Positions 34,947-44,700 of a stretch of DNA of 64,000 bases are shown here, piece by piece; positions within the stretch are counted from its first letter, which is position 1; each line of letters begins with the position of its first letter. Below the pieces are notes generated by a model. The model made no database searches. It worked only from the letters and a program-made list of their open reading frames with translations, and was not told the origin of the DNA. Location of the stretch: assembly GCA_035328405.1 (NCBI GenBank), contig DAOLIT010000005.1:1-64000 (forward strand). Reading direction: 5' to 3'. The position numbers and the translations under genes were made by a program. The DNA comes from JAEUKA01 sp035328405. Its GTDB lineage: Bacteria; Myxococcota_A; Polyangia; Palsa-1104; JAEUJZ01.

Positions 34947-36427
34947 TGTCATCGAAATACGCGGCCCGGTTCGCCGGAGCATGCGGCGCATGTTTGTTTT
35001 TTCTCGGTTCAGCAAAAGCGGCGGGCCTGTTTGTGGGAACGCACGGCGCGCGACCGACGGCCCTCGGCGGGGCTTTCGTCGCTGCTGCTGATGATCTCAA
35101 CGCCATCTACTACAACCCCGCTGGCGTCGTCGCGGCTGAAACCGGCCCGGACGGATGGAGCGTCCTTTTTGACGCTGGTTTGCTCCTCCAGCGCGTTTCT
35201 TACACACGAAACGACGCTGGCATCACGCGACCCACGGTTCGCAACGACGGAGGCGCATTTGGCGGCGCGCCTCCCGTTCTTCCGCAGATCGCTTTTGCGC
35301 GAACATGGACCCAGCCTTTTGGCCGCGTCTCTGTGGGCATGGGCATTTGGGTCCCCTATTCCAGCCTTCCGCGCTATCCCGAGGGCGACTACACCACCGA
35401 GGCGAGCCGTCGCCAAATTCCCGACACCGCCCCACAACGGTATCAGCTCGTGGGCATGCACGATGGCTCCATCACTTCGGCCTCTCTCGCAGCCGTGATC
35501 AATCCCGTCGTCAGTTTTTCGCTTTTCAACGACAAAATCCAGTTTGGCGTCGGGCCGCAGCTCATGCTGCTGTACTTTCGCGCCAAAATGATGCTCAGCG
35601 GTTGCCCGCAGGTCATGTGTCCGCCGGAAAATCCAGACTATGACGCGCTTGTGCTTGCCCAAGCCTTTGCGCCCGCACCGTCAATGAATCTTGGCGCGAT
35701 TTTTCGACCTATTGACGCGCTGCGTCTTGGGTTGTCGTTTCAGCTTCCCTTTTTCGTCCGCAGCGTGACGGGGAGCGTGGACACTCGTTTGCCGACCAGC
35801 GAGCTGTTCAATGGCGCGCAAGTCCAAGGTCGCGAGGCATCCTTTTCGATGAATCTGGCCCCGGTTGTGAGGCTCGGGCTCGCGTTTTCGACGTGGCAAA
35901 AGCGTTTGACCATCGAGCTGGCCTATACCGCCGAGTTTTGGTCCATACAAGATCGTCTGACCGTGTCTCCGCAAAACGTCAGCCTCGTCAACGTCAAGGG
36001 ATTTGACACGTATCAGCTTGCGCCCTTGTCCATTGACAGACAGATGAAAACCACACATGCGGGGCATGTGGGAGTTGAAGCCACTTTGTGGAAGCATGTC
36101 GGGGCACGACTGGGCGGAATGTTCGAGAGTGGCGCTCTGTCCGACGCGACTTTTTCGCTGTTTTCGCCCGATGGCAACAAAGGAATGCTGTCTGTTGGTG
36201 TGTTTTTTCCTCAGGTCCAGTTTGCGTCTGCCGTTTGGCGTTTTGACCTGGGGTACGCCCACCTATTCCAACCCGATCGGGTCATCTTGCCGGAGGACAG
36301 TCGGCTCGCGCCCCAGAACCCGCTTCGTCCCGAAATCGGACTCGCGCCGGGCGAGGGCGGGATCGCGGGAGGCACCTACCAAGTCGGCTACGACATCTTG
36401 ACCCTCGGTTTCTCTGTCTCCCGCTGA
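34946..36427 (+). CDS. FadL/OmpP1/TodX-family outer-membrane protein
   Basis: 493 residues. A signal peptide (about 1-26, ending GSAKA) is followed by GLFVGTHGARPTALGGAFVA and DDLNAIYYNPAG, the hatch-domain signature of the FadL family. Many amphipathic strands follow and the last residue pattern (LTLGFSVSR) is weak for a C-terminal beta signal. Predicted 14-strand channel for hydrophobic compounds. Translationally coupled to trxB by a TGATG overlap, with no obvious functional link. Confidence 0.87.
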   Translation: MSSKYAARFAGACGACLFFLGSAKAAGLFVGTHGARPTALGGAFVAAADDLNAIYYNPAGVVAAETGPDGWSVLFDAGLLLQRVSYTRNDAGITRPTVRNDGGAFGGAPPVLPQIAFARTWTQPFGRVSVGMGIWVPYSSLPRYPEGDYTTEASRRQIPDTAPQRYQLVGMHDGSITSASLAAVINPVVSFSLFNDKIQFGVGPQLMLLYFRAKMMLSGCPQVMCPPENPDYDALVLAQAFAPAPSMNLGAIFRPIDALRLGLSFQLPFFVRSVTGSVDTRLPTSELFNGAQVQGREASFSMNLAPVVRLGLAFSTWQKRLTIELAYTAEFWSIQDRLTVSPQNVSLVNVKGFDTYQLAPLSIDRQMKTTHAGHVGVEATLWKHVGARLGGMFESGALSDATFSLFSPDGNKGMLSVGVFFPQVQFASAVWRFDLGYAHLFQPDRVILPEDSRLAPQNPLRPEIGLAPGEGGIAGGTYQVGYDILTLGFSVSR

Positions 36428-36803
36428 AGCTTTTTCCTCTGTCCCCAAAACCGCCTCCTGATCCAACCGATTCACGACTCTGCCCGCAAAGTTTCGGAAC
36501 CGTTCCGCAAAATGCCTGTCCAACGTCACTGCTGATCGCCTTCAAAGCAAGTGCATAAATTTCAGTGTTTTCCATTTCGTTGAAATTCATCACATATGGG
36601 CCACTGGTCGCTGACAGGGCGACTCAAGACCAGTTCACTTCCTCTACTTTCGCTTTTCTCCGACGAGGCAACTCCTCCGCTTGGTCCGACCTGTATAGTC
36701 CGGTTTTGAAAAACGACAAGAAAAAATTTTGGAACCCAAAAAACAAAAAGGTGTCCGAAACTGTGTCTGGAAATACAAACAAGAACCTGACCGGGAGGAC
36801 ACC
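36428..36803. other. Intergenic region, 376 bp
   Basis: A stem made of ACTGGTC (36603-36609) and GACCAGT (36628-36634) with a nested GTCGC/GCGAC pair lies 175 bp after the porin stop; a pyrimidine-rich stretch follows. This could end porin transcription. A lone TATAGT (36694-36699) about 105 bp before the next ATG is a possible -10 without a clear -35. The last 100 bp are A-rich. No gene seen. Confidence 0.4.
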
Positions 36804-39029
36804 ATGGCGGCCATCCCCATCGTGATTCAGGTCTACCAGGGGGGAAACCTGGTTAAGACCGAAAAACTGAACCAAGAAACCATCAAAATCGGAAAAATCT
36901 CGTCGGCGCACATCAGTCTTGAAGACGAATCGGTAAGTCGGCTTCATGCAAACATCGAAGTGACACCGAACAACGAGGTGACGCTCGCCGATCTCGGATC
37001 GTCGAAGGGCACCTTTGTCAATGGCGCTCGTCTCGCCGCAGAAAAGCCACACAAGCTTTCCAGCGGCGACGAGATCAAAATTGGCGACGTTCGTTTGGTT
37101 GTGACCTTCGAGGCACCTGCTGCTCCCGTCGCTGCCGCAGCGCCTCCACCGCCTCGTCCGGCAGCGCCCCCACTCCCCGGCATGCGACCACCTGGCGCAC
37201 CGTTTGCGCCTCCTGTTGCTGCAATGGCACCCGCAGCACCAGCGCCCCACGCTCCTGCCGGACCGCTTGGAATTCCGGCGGCATACGGGCCCAAGGCTTT
37301 TGTGCCTCAATTGCCTCCGCAAGTTCTCGAACAAGTCGAGAATCGAGACGGTTCTCGTGCGATCGAAGTTGCAGCCCTGTTTGAAGACGCTGCCGTCGCT
37401 GTTCGGCACTTTGACAACCCAAAGGGCGGAAAAGTGACCGGTGCCACCAACGGCATGATCTACGGGGGCATCGCTTCACTTTGCGCTGTCTTCATCATGT
37501 TCCTCGTGAACTACATCACCGTCTCGAAGGAAGTTGCGATCGAAGAAGCTTGGGAGAAAGAAAACGCAGCGGCGGCAGCCGAGAAGAAGAAAGAGAAGCC
37601 TCACAAGTCGCCGGGAAGCAAAGTGCACGACCTCTTGTCGCTCATTCTTCTCGTCGGTGGGATGGGAGCACTCGCAACCGGTGTGTTGCGAAAGCAAAAA
37701 GAAACCGAGGAGAACGAATTCACCATCGGGCCAGCACCGGGGACGACGTTCAAAACTCCCGGAGAGTTTTTGCCCGTCGAGCGTTTCCCGCTCGTCCGAT
37801 CGACCGGGGATGTTTATGAAATTTTGCTGACCCAAAAAATGACTGGTGAATTGCAGGTCAACGGAAAAACCATTCAAGTCGCTGAGCTGCTCGCGTCGGG
37901 CTCGGCTCGACAGTCGGACATTCAAGGTGCCTCGGCGATGCAAATTCCCGAGGGTGGCCGCTATATGCTTCAGCTCGGCGACAACTTTTTCAACGTGAAT
38001 TCCGTCGCCAAGCCGCGCACGTATCCGGTTCCGCTCAATGTCGATTGGGGAACACAATCGTACACAGGCGCAGTGTTCGGAGCGGTTGCACTGTTTATGG
38101 CGCTCATTTTCTCGGTGCCGCCCGATCCGAAATCGCTCTCGCTTGATGCGTTCATGAACGATCAGCGGTTCGCCAAACTCGTGCAGAAACCGCCCGAGGA
38201 CAAGCCCGAGGAAATCCCGGATTGGCTCAAGAAAAAGGCCGAAGAAAAAGACGACGGCGGCAAGAAAGCCAAAGACACCGAAGGAAAGATGGGCAAAAAG
38301 GACACGAACCAGAAGAACAAGCTCTACAACATCAAAGGGCCGCAAGATAACAAAGACATCAAACTGGCCAAGGAAGCTGCCAAAGATGCCGCGAAAAACG
38401 CTGGTGTGCTCGGTTTGATCAAGGCGGGACAGATGGGCAACATGGCGTCGATTTTCGGACGCGATTCGGCCCTCGGTAAGGATGCGTCGGATGCGATGGG
38501 TGGCTTGGTCGGCACCGAGGCGGGTGATGCGTACGGCGGCGGCGGTTTTGGTCTCGTCGGAGCCGGTGGTGGCGGCGGTGGCACGGGTGAAGGCACGATC
38601 GGCTTGGGCAACATCGGCACCGTCGGTCACGGTGCGGGCGGCGGCGGCGGATACGGCGCGCGGGCTGGTGCCTTGAAAGGTCGCAAAGCGGGCGCTCCTG
38701 AAGTCGTCCCCGGCACGGCTGAAGTGCGCGGCTCTCTCGACAAAGAACTGATTCGCCGCATCATCCGTCGGCACATCAACGAAGTGAAGTTCTGCTACGA
38801 GCGTGAACTGACCCGCACACCGAACATGGAAGGCCGCGTCATGGTGAACTTCACAATCGGTCCGACAGGCGGTGTCGTCGCCAGCATCGTGCAGTCCTCG
38901 ACGCTCGGAAATCCGGTGGTTGAGCAGTGCATCGCAGCTGCCCTCCGTCGCTGGGAGTTCCCACGGCCTCAAGGCGGTATCGTCGTCGTGACCTATCCGT
39001 TCGTGCTGAAAGCCGCTGGCGGCGAGTAA
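36804..39029 (+). CDS. FHA domain protein with TonB/AgmX-like C-terminus
   Basis: 741 residues. An N-terminal FHA domain (about 25-101; SRLHANIEV and DLGSSKGTFVNG) binds phosphothreonine. A Pro/Ala linker (103-175) follows, then hydrophobic spans near 222-245 (ASLCAVFIMFLVNYI), a second pair, and VFGAVALFMALIFSV further on. A Lys/Asp-rich stretch and Gly-rich spacer lead to a C-terminal TonB/AgmX-PglI-like domain (FCYERELTRTP, GRVMVNFTIGPTGGV, RRWEFPRP). This build is common in myxobacterial gliding and transport machinery. GGGAGG precedes the ATG. It probably links a cytoplasmic phospho-signal to periplasmic energy or motility parts. Confidence 0.88.
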   Translation: MAAIPIVIQVYQGGNLVKTEKLNQETIKIGKISSAHISLEDESVSRLHANIEVTPNNEVTLADLGSSKGTFVNGARLAAEKPHKLSSGDEIKIGDVRLVVTFEAPAAPVAAAAPPPPRPAAPPLPGMRPPGAPFAPPVAAMAPAAPAPHAPAGPLGIPAAYGPKAFVPQLPPQVLEQVENRDGSRAIEVAALFEDAAVAVRHFDNPKGGKVTGATNGMIYGGIASLCAVFIMFLVNYITVSKEVAIEEAWEKENAAAAAEKKKEKPHKSPGSKVHDLLSLILLVGGMGALATGVLRKQKETEENEFTIGPAPGTTFKTPGEFLPVERFPLVRSTGDVYEILLTQKMTGELQVNGKTIQVAELLASGSARQSDIQGASAMQIPEGGRYMLQLGDNFFNVNSVAKPRTYPVPLNVDWGTQSYTGAVFGAVALFMALIFSVPPDPKSLSLDAFMNDQRFAKLVQKPPEDKPEEIPDWLKKKAEEKDDGGKKAKDTEGKMGKKDTNQKNKLYNIKGPQDNKDIKLAKEAAKDAAKNAGVLGLIKAGQMGNMASIFGRDSALGKDASDAMGGLVGTEAGDAYGGGGFGLVGAGGGGGGTGEGTIGLGNIGTVGHGAGGGGGYGARAGALKGRKAGAPEVVPGTAEVRGSLDKELIRRIIRRHINEVKFCYERELTRTPNMEGRVMVNFTIGPTGGVVASIVQSSTLGNPVVEQCIAAALRRWEFPRPQGGIVVVTYPFVLKAAGGE

Positions 39030-39119
39030 GTCCCCACAAAATCCCACACGCTCCCCCACAACGCCTCACCCTCCCCTCCTTCTTCTCACATCATCCCACG
39101 GTTGGTTTGCTTTTCCGGC

Positions 39120-39845
39120 TCAGTCTTCGCCGGCAAACCGCACCGCTTGCAAAGTGTGATCATTTCCGAGGCTGACGATCGCATCCGCGCGCTCGCGCAG
39201 TGGCAAAACAAACCGTTCTACCTGCGGCCAAAGCGCGTCACGCCAAAAAGCAGACACTTGGTCATCGGTCATGCCGGGTTGGCCTGCCGCGATGTTCTTG
39301 GCCTCTCGTTTGCGGCGCGATGCGAGGGCCGCAACTGCATCGATATCGACATAAACCAGCCGGTCGAGCGCCCGTCGCAACGGTTCATAGCCCGGCGCGG
39401 AGATGCCTACCAAAAACCCCTCAAACACCAACACGTCGAGCGGTCCTTCCCTCAGCCTGTTTTCACAACGCTGCTCACGGCCCCGATCAAACACCGGCAG
39501 CGACAACACGCGCGGCTGGCTCGCCACCTGCGCCACAAATTCAGAAAGCAGTCGTTCGTCGTGCGTGCCTGGCGGACCCCGCAGCGCAAAACCGCGCCTC
39601 AGACGCTCCTCTTTGGGCAAATAGAAATCGTCGAGAGACACCGTGTCTGCACGCAGCGGACGAAGACCCTCGACAAGCCGCGACGCCAGCGTCGATTTTC
39701 CCGCTCCTGGCAGCCCCACCAAACCCACCAACAACGTCTTTCCGGGCCTCCGCCAACGCAAAATCCCGTCGAGCAGCGCGTCAAAAGGCCCGTCCGAAGC
39801 TCCTCCCGCCTCCGCCAGCGAACCGCCCTTTTTTCGTTCACCCAT
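39120..39845 (-). CDS. P-loop kinase, D-glycerate 3-kinase/uridine kinase-like
   Basis: 241 residues. The P-loop is GLVGLPGAGKSTLAS, followed by SLDDFYLPKEERLR and RGPPGTHDE. SLDDFYL and RGxPGTHD together mark the D-glycerate 3-kinase / YggC branch of the phosphoribulokinase superfamily. VFEGFLVG is the Walker-B-like strand. The ATG at 39845 is used; a TTG 3 bp earlier is in frame. It is 11 bp after the aminotransferase gene in a three-gene operon with coaD. Confidence 0.75.
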   Translation of the reverse strand: MGERKKGGSLAEAGGASDGPFDALLDGILRWRRPGKTLLVGLVGLPGAGKSTLASRLVEGLRPLRADTVSLDDFYLPKEERLRRGFALRGPPGTHDERLLSEFVAQVASQPRVLSLPVFDRGREQRCENRLREGPLDVLVFEGFLVGISAPGYEPLRRALDRLVYVDIDAVAALASRRKREAKNIAAGQPGMTDDQVSAFWRDALWPQVERFVLPLRERADAIVSLGNDHTLQAVRFAGED

Positions 39846-39856
39846 CAAGGTCGTCG

Positions 39857-41041
39857 CTAGTTTTTGAGCGCCAACAGACCGCGAGACAAACGACGCAAGC
39901 CTTCCTCGATGACGGGCACGCTGGCGGAATACGACAGGCGGATGTGGCCCGGCGCAAAAAAACCGCTACCAGGTACCACGGCGACGCTGGCTTCCTCGAG
40001 CAGATACCGCGAAAGTTCTGCATCGTCGGAAATGGAACCGCCGAGATAGGCACTCACGTCGGGAAAACAGTAAAAAGTCCCCTCGGGTTCGACGCATCGC
40101 ACATCTTTGATCGAGGCCAGCCCCCGACACATCGCTTTCCGTCGCGCATCGAACTCGGCCACCATCTGCTTTGCCTCCGTTTGATCACCCGTCAACGCCC
40201 CGAGGGCCGCGTGTTGCGACACCGACGCAGCGTTCGTCGTCACCTGGCCTTGCAATTTGTCCATTGCCGCGATCAGAGAACGAGGTGCCGCGCAAAAACC
40301 AATTCGCCAACCCGTCATCGCATACGTTTTCGACACGCCATCGACCAAAATCACGCGCCCCCACAGCGACGGGTCCAGACGCAGAAGCGACACAAAACGG
40401 CCCGGCGAATACACCAACCGCCGGTACAGATCGTCCGTTAGCACCACGACGTGCGGATTCTCGTGCAAAAGTGCGACCACTTGTTTCATCGCACCCTCAT
40501 CGATCAGCACGCCCGTTGGATTGCACGGACTCGCCAGAAGCAGAATCCTCGTCGCAGGCGTGATCTTGGCCCTCAGCAGATCAACATTCAGACGGAATCC
40601 TTGGTCCGCCGTCGAGGGACACAGCACCGGAACCCCTCCAGCCAAGCGAATCAGCTCGACATGACTTGGCCAAGTTGGCGTCGGCACAAGCACTTCCTCG
40701 CCGTCATCCAAAAGCGCCTGAAGCACGTTGAACAAGCACTGTTTGGCACCTGTGGAGACCATCACCTCGTCGGAAGCGATCGGTATGCCGTGCACAGCCG
40801 AAAGGTCCTTTGCGGCGGCAGCCCGCAGCTCGGGAATCCCGCAAACCGGCGTGTACCGACTCACGCCGCGTTCGATCGCCGTACACGCCGCTTGCCGGAT
40901 GTATTCCGGGGTAGGGAAATCTGGCTCGCCGAGTGTCAGACTCACAATGTCGCGCCCAGCGGCGGAAAGCTGGCGAGTGCGGGCTGCAATTTCGAGCGTT
41001 ATCGACGGAACCAGTGCATCAACCCGACGAGACGTGCGCAT
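39857..41041 (-). CDS. Class I aminotransferase (aspartate aminotransferase-like)
   Basis: 394 residues from the ATG at 41041, which has AGAGGA 6 bp upstream. Signatures: SLTLGEPDFPTPEYI, YTPVCGIPELRAA, SPCNPTGVL, LTDDLYRRLVY and the PLP Lys in VSKTYAMTGWRIGF; the C-terminal Arg is in GHIRLSYS. This fits the AspC-gamma/AspB group acting on aspartate or aromatic amino acids with 2-oxoglutarate. Specificity not decided. Confidence 0.92.
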   Translation of the reverse strand: MRTSRRVDALVPSITLEIAARTRQLSAAGRDIVSLTLGEPDFPTPEYIRQAACTAIERGVSRYTPVCGIPELRAAAAKDLSAVHGIPIASDEVMVSTGAKQCLFNVLQALLDDGEEVLVPTPTWPSHVELIRLAGGVPVLCPSTADQGFRLNVDLLRAKITPATRILLLASPCNPTGVLIDEGAMKQVVALLHENPHVVVLTDDLYRRLVYSPGRFVSLLRLDPSLWGRVILVDGVSKTYAMTGWRIGFCAAPRSLIAAMDKLQGQVTTNAASVSQHAALGALTGDQTEAKQMVAEFDARRKAMCRGLASIKDVRCVEPEGTFYCFPDVSAYLGGSISDDAELSRYLLEEASVAVVPGSGFFAPGHIRLSYSASVPVIEEGLRRLSRGLLALKN

Positions 41042-41086
41042 GTGAATCCTCTTTCCAAAGGCCAAACGGCTTGACCGGTTATTCGG

Positions 41087-41599
41087 TTACGACGATACGG
41101 GCAGTTTCGCTGTCGTCGAGACACGCTCTCGAAGCGCCTCGGGAATTCCCTCTGGCACCATCCAATCCACTTCGCCGCCAAACTGTGCAACTTCCTTCAC
41201 CAGCGACGAACTGACGTAGAAATACTGCGCCGCCGTCATCAGGAAGATCGCATCCACATCCGGTGCCAGCCGGTGGTTCATGTGGGCAAACTGAAACTCG
41301 TACTCAAAGTCCGCGAGCGCCCGAAGACCACGCACCACAAACCGCGCACCCTTTGTCCGTGCATATCCCACAAGCAAACCCGCAAAAGCATCCACCTCGA
41401 CGCGCGGATCGTTCGCTACTGCGCGCAAAATCTGTTGCCGACGTTCCTCGACCGTGAACATGGGCCGTTTGCGCACATTGTCCGCGATCGCGATCACCAC
41501 TTTGTCAAACAACACGAGCGACCGATTCAAAATGTCGATATGCCCGTTGGTGATGGGATCGAACGAACCCGGATAAATAGCAATTCTTGGTTCCGACAA
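41087..41599 (-). CDS. coaD: Phosphopantetheine adenylyltransferase
   Basis: 170 residues. YPGSFDPITNGHIDIL carries the nucleotidyltransferase T/HxGH motif, RGLRALADFEYEFQ and the late SSSLVKEVAQFGG are diagnostic. It makes dephospho-CoA from 4'-phosphopantetheine. The start is a TTG at 41599 with GAGGAG 8-9 bp upstream, so the non-ATG start looks genuine. First gene of the coaD-aminotransferase-kinase set. Confidence 0.95.
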   Translation of the reverse strand: MSEPRIAIYPGSFDPITNGHIDILNRSLVLFDKVVIAIADNVRKRPMFTVEERRQQILRAVANDPRVEVDAFAGLLVGYARTKGARFVVRGLRALADFEYEFQFAHMNHRLAPDVDAIFLMTAAQYFYVSSSLVKEVAQFGGEVDWMVPEGIPEALRERVSTTAKLPVSS

Positions 41600-41764
41600 G
41601 GCCGTTTCTCCTCAGACTTCCAAAACACCCAAATCCCAAACCGCAAGGAAATCGCAGCGTGGCAAAGGCGCGCATCGTCCGTCAAGAAGCAAACCGCGAT
41701 TTGGAACAAGACTTCATCAAGAGTCCTCATGACAGAAGACCCGCTTTTCGCTAAAAGAGTGTCA

Positions 41765-44700
41765 ATGCGCAAAATTTCTCGTCGAGTGGTTTCACCTCTT
41801 CGGTTCGCTTTGGCTTTGGGTTTTGGTATCGGTGCCGCAAGTTGCGATACCGATCTGGGGCAGCGAGCCGTGTCGCCCGAAAAAACGCTCGGCGAGATCG
41901 TGTACCGAGAGACCTGTCAGCGCGTCGCATACACGTCACAGCTTTCGGAACACCTGGCCGGACAGCGGCCTGTCATTGATGCGACTGGTGTGTCGTTTCG
42001 CCCAATGTGCAGCGACGGGGAGGCCCCGCCCGAAGGTGCTCCAAAAGTCATGACTGCCGTCGGTGACAGGCGGCAAAGCATCGTTTCAGCCATCGACACT
42101 GCCGTACCCAAAATGCTGTACGACGACGCGGATTCCGCCGTGCGTGCGATGCTTCCCGGTTTGGAAGGCCCAGACGCTCAACGTGCCGCCGACAAAGCGG
42201 GCGCAGTGCTTGCTCGCATGGCACAGGATTCACAGGCCACGCAGGCCTTGGCCCGTCTGGGATATCGCGAGGGTTTTTTCCCGCGCGCCCAAGCTGGCGG
42301 CCTGTTGCGCAGTTTGCTCGGTGCCCCGGAACTCCATTCCTCGCTGGTCGCAGTCCTCCCTTTGCTCGCAGATTCCGCTGTGGACGTACACGATGCGAAA
42401 GCCGCGTCGGCTGTATCGTCGCTGCTGTTTGCCATCAGTCGAGAAATGCTTGCTGCTTCCGTTTCGCCAGTTCCGCAATCGCCCGATCGCACACTGAATT
42501 TGGTCCATCGTTTTTTGTTCACGGAATCGCCTGAACTTGTCACTTTGCCCGCAGGACAAGCCTATTACGCCATCCGCAGAGACCATCGAGGATTGCCACT
42601 GATTGCACTTCAGGGCACATCCATTCCATTTCCTTATGTTGATAAAGATAAAGATGGATATGCGGACGCAAATCCAGACGGAAGATTGATTGATTCCAAT
42701 GGAATTGCGATTCCATTCGTCACGCCATTTGTAAGCAATAGTCTCTATTCAAAGGATCTGGCTGCGGCCCGTGATTTGCAAGGTCGAGCATTGCTGTCTC
42801 CTGTGTCGCAGCCTCTTTATAGCTATTTTAATCTTGACCCGACGGTTTTGGCCGGGTTGCTTCGAGAAGCGCCCAGTCTTTTTGACGAAAAAAGAGACAT
42901 CCCGTTTCGATTGGCACAAGGTGCCTCCTTCTTGCTAGGCCCTCGCAAATCCAGCAAAAAAACCTATCCGACAGGAGAAATTCTGGATTATCTCGGTTAT
43001 GATGAAAATCAGAGCCCTCTCATCGAGATTTCATACGGTTTTTTGCAGCTTTTAACCTATTCAGACAATGGGTCACAAACAGGTGCAGATCTGAATCGTT
43101 TGTTGCGGGCAGCGCAACTGCTGTTTCAAACACAAGAGAATGTTCTCGCAAGAAATCTCGATGCGGTAGCGAAAGGCTTTGATGAATCGAAGAAGCCCGA
43201 TTACAACACAGCAATCTTGAGAGAAGATTCAACCCTTTATGACGATTTGGCACCGATCGTCGTTCGACTGCTCCGTGACCCTGATCTGGTTCGTGATGTA
43301 TTGCTTGCATTCGGTGATCCGGCAACCGCTGATTTGGGTCAGATCATCTCGCTTTTGGCGACGGACAGCAGCCAATTGTTTATGAACCAAGATCAGCTTG
43401 ACACACGCGGACAGCCCGCTGACTTGTCTTCGGTTGTGGGAACACTCGGGAAGCATTTGGTGGATCGCGGAAAGCCAGATTCGGATTTTGACAAAAATCC
43501 AGAAAATCGAAACAACAACAGATCCGCTTTGCAACGCATTTTACAAATTGTTCACGACGCTAATCAAATTCCATTTTGCAACAAAGATGGTGCGTATGTG
43601 AATATAAAAATAGTGATCGACATCAAGATTGCTGGACCGGCAAAGCCTTGCACGTTGTTTCGATTGGATGATTTGGCTTTGTATTATTTGTTATCTATTG
43701 GGACAGATTCCGTTAAATCACGCGACCCATATACCAATTTTTTGAATTCGATTACAGACAACACTCTAAGAACACAAGCGCAAATACTGGATGGACTTGG
43801 TTTGTTGGACAATTTGGTCGGAATCCCCGGATTCGGAAAGTATCCAACCCCTGCAATGTTGGCCAGAATCTTGTTTCAAGAAAACAGCCGACGAGCCGAG
43901 TTTTTCAAAACAACGCTGGATTTTGGCTCGTGTGAACCTGCTCGGCCTGGAACGCTGTGTTCCAATCAGAACTTAGAATGGCAGAAATACTATGACGGTG
44001 CTTTGTTTTCGCTCGAGGCCGTTCACCCGCGAGATGGATCGGGAAAGATCAAAGCCAACGTGAATTTTTACACAGCGTTTCGCCCGATCGTGGATGCGTT
44101 TGCCAAACACGATGAGTGCATTGAACGGAATACCAGCGGGGCTTGTTTGAAATGGAGAAACGCTGGACAAATTTTGGTGGATTTGCTCTCTGTTTTGCAT
44201 CGGCATTGGCCCACTGTTCAATCTACGTTTTTTGGAACTTCAAGTTATGGAGCCCAACAAAAACGCTCTGGTCTTTCGGCATATGAACCGTTGATTGCCA
44301 AATTGATGGCGACTGGCGATTTGTGGGCTTCGTCTCGGGCGCTGGCGGCCATGTTGGCGAATGTGCGCACAGACGATGGCTCGAATGTGCCACTCTCGAC
44401 GGTGGTAGCTCGGTTTGCGCGTTTCTTGTTCGATCCGGAGGCCGCGCGTCTTTCGGGGCCGCTCACGTTTCGAGATGGTCGGACTCTGGCCGTGCGAAAC
44501 GACGGAAAGCCGACTTTTTCACCGACGGGAGATCCGATCGTTCAAGACGTGTTGTCAGCGACGGCAGCGGGCCGTGTGACCCCCTATGATTTGCTCGCGT
44601 TTGGATACCAGAAGCGGCGGGAACTCGGAAAACAGAACAGCGCAGCAGCCTCGAAGTGGAACGAGGGGATGAGCGCGCTTGCCGATTTGTATTTGACGGC

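Noticed and set aside
37476..39059. A 527-codon minus-strand open frame opposite the FHA-TonB gene
   Set aside because: Antisense to a gene with clear FHA and TonB-like domains; no motif of its own.
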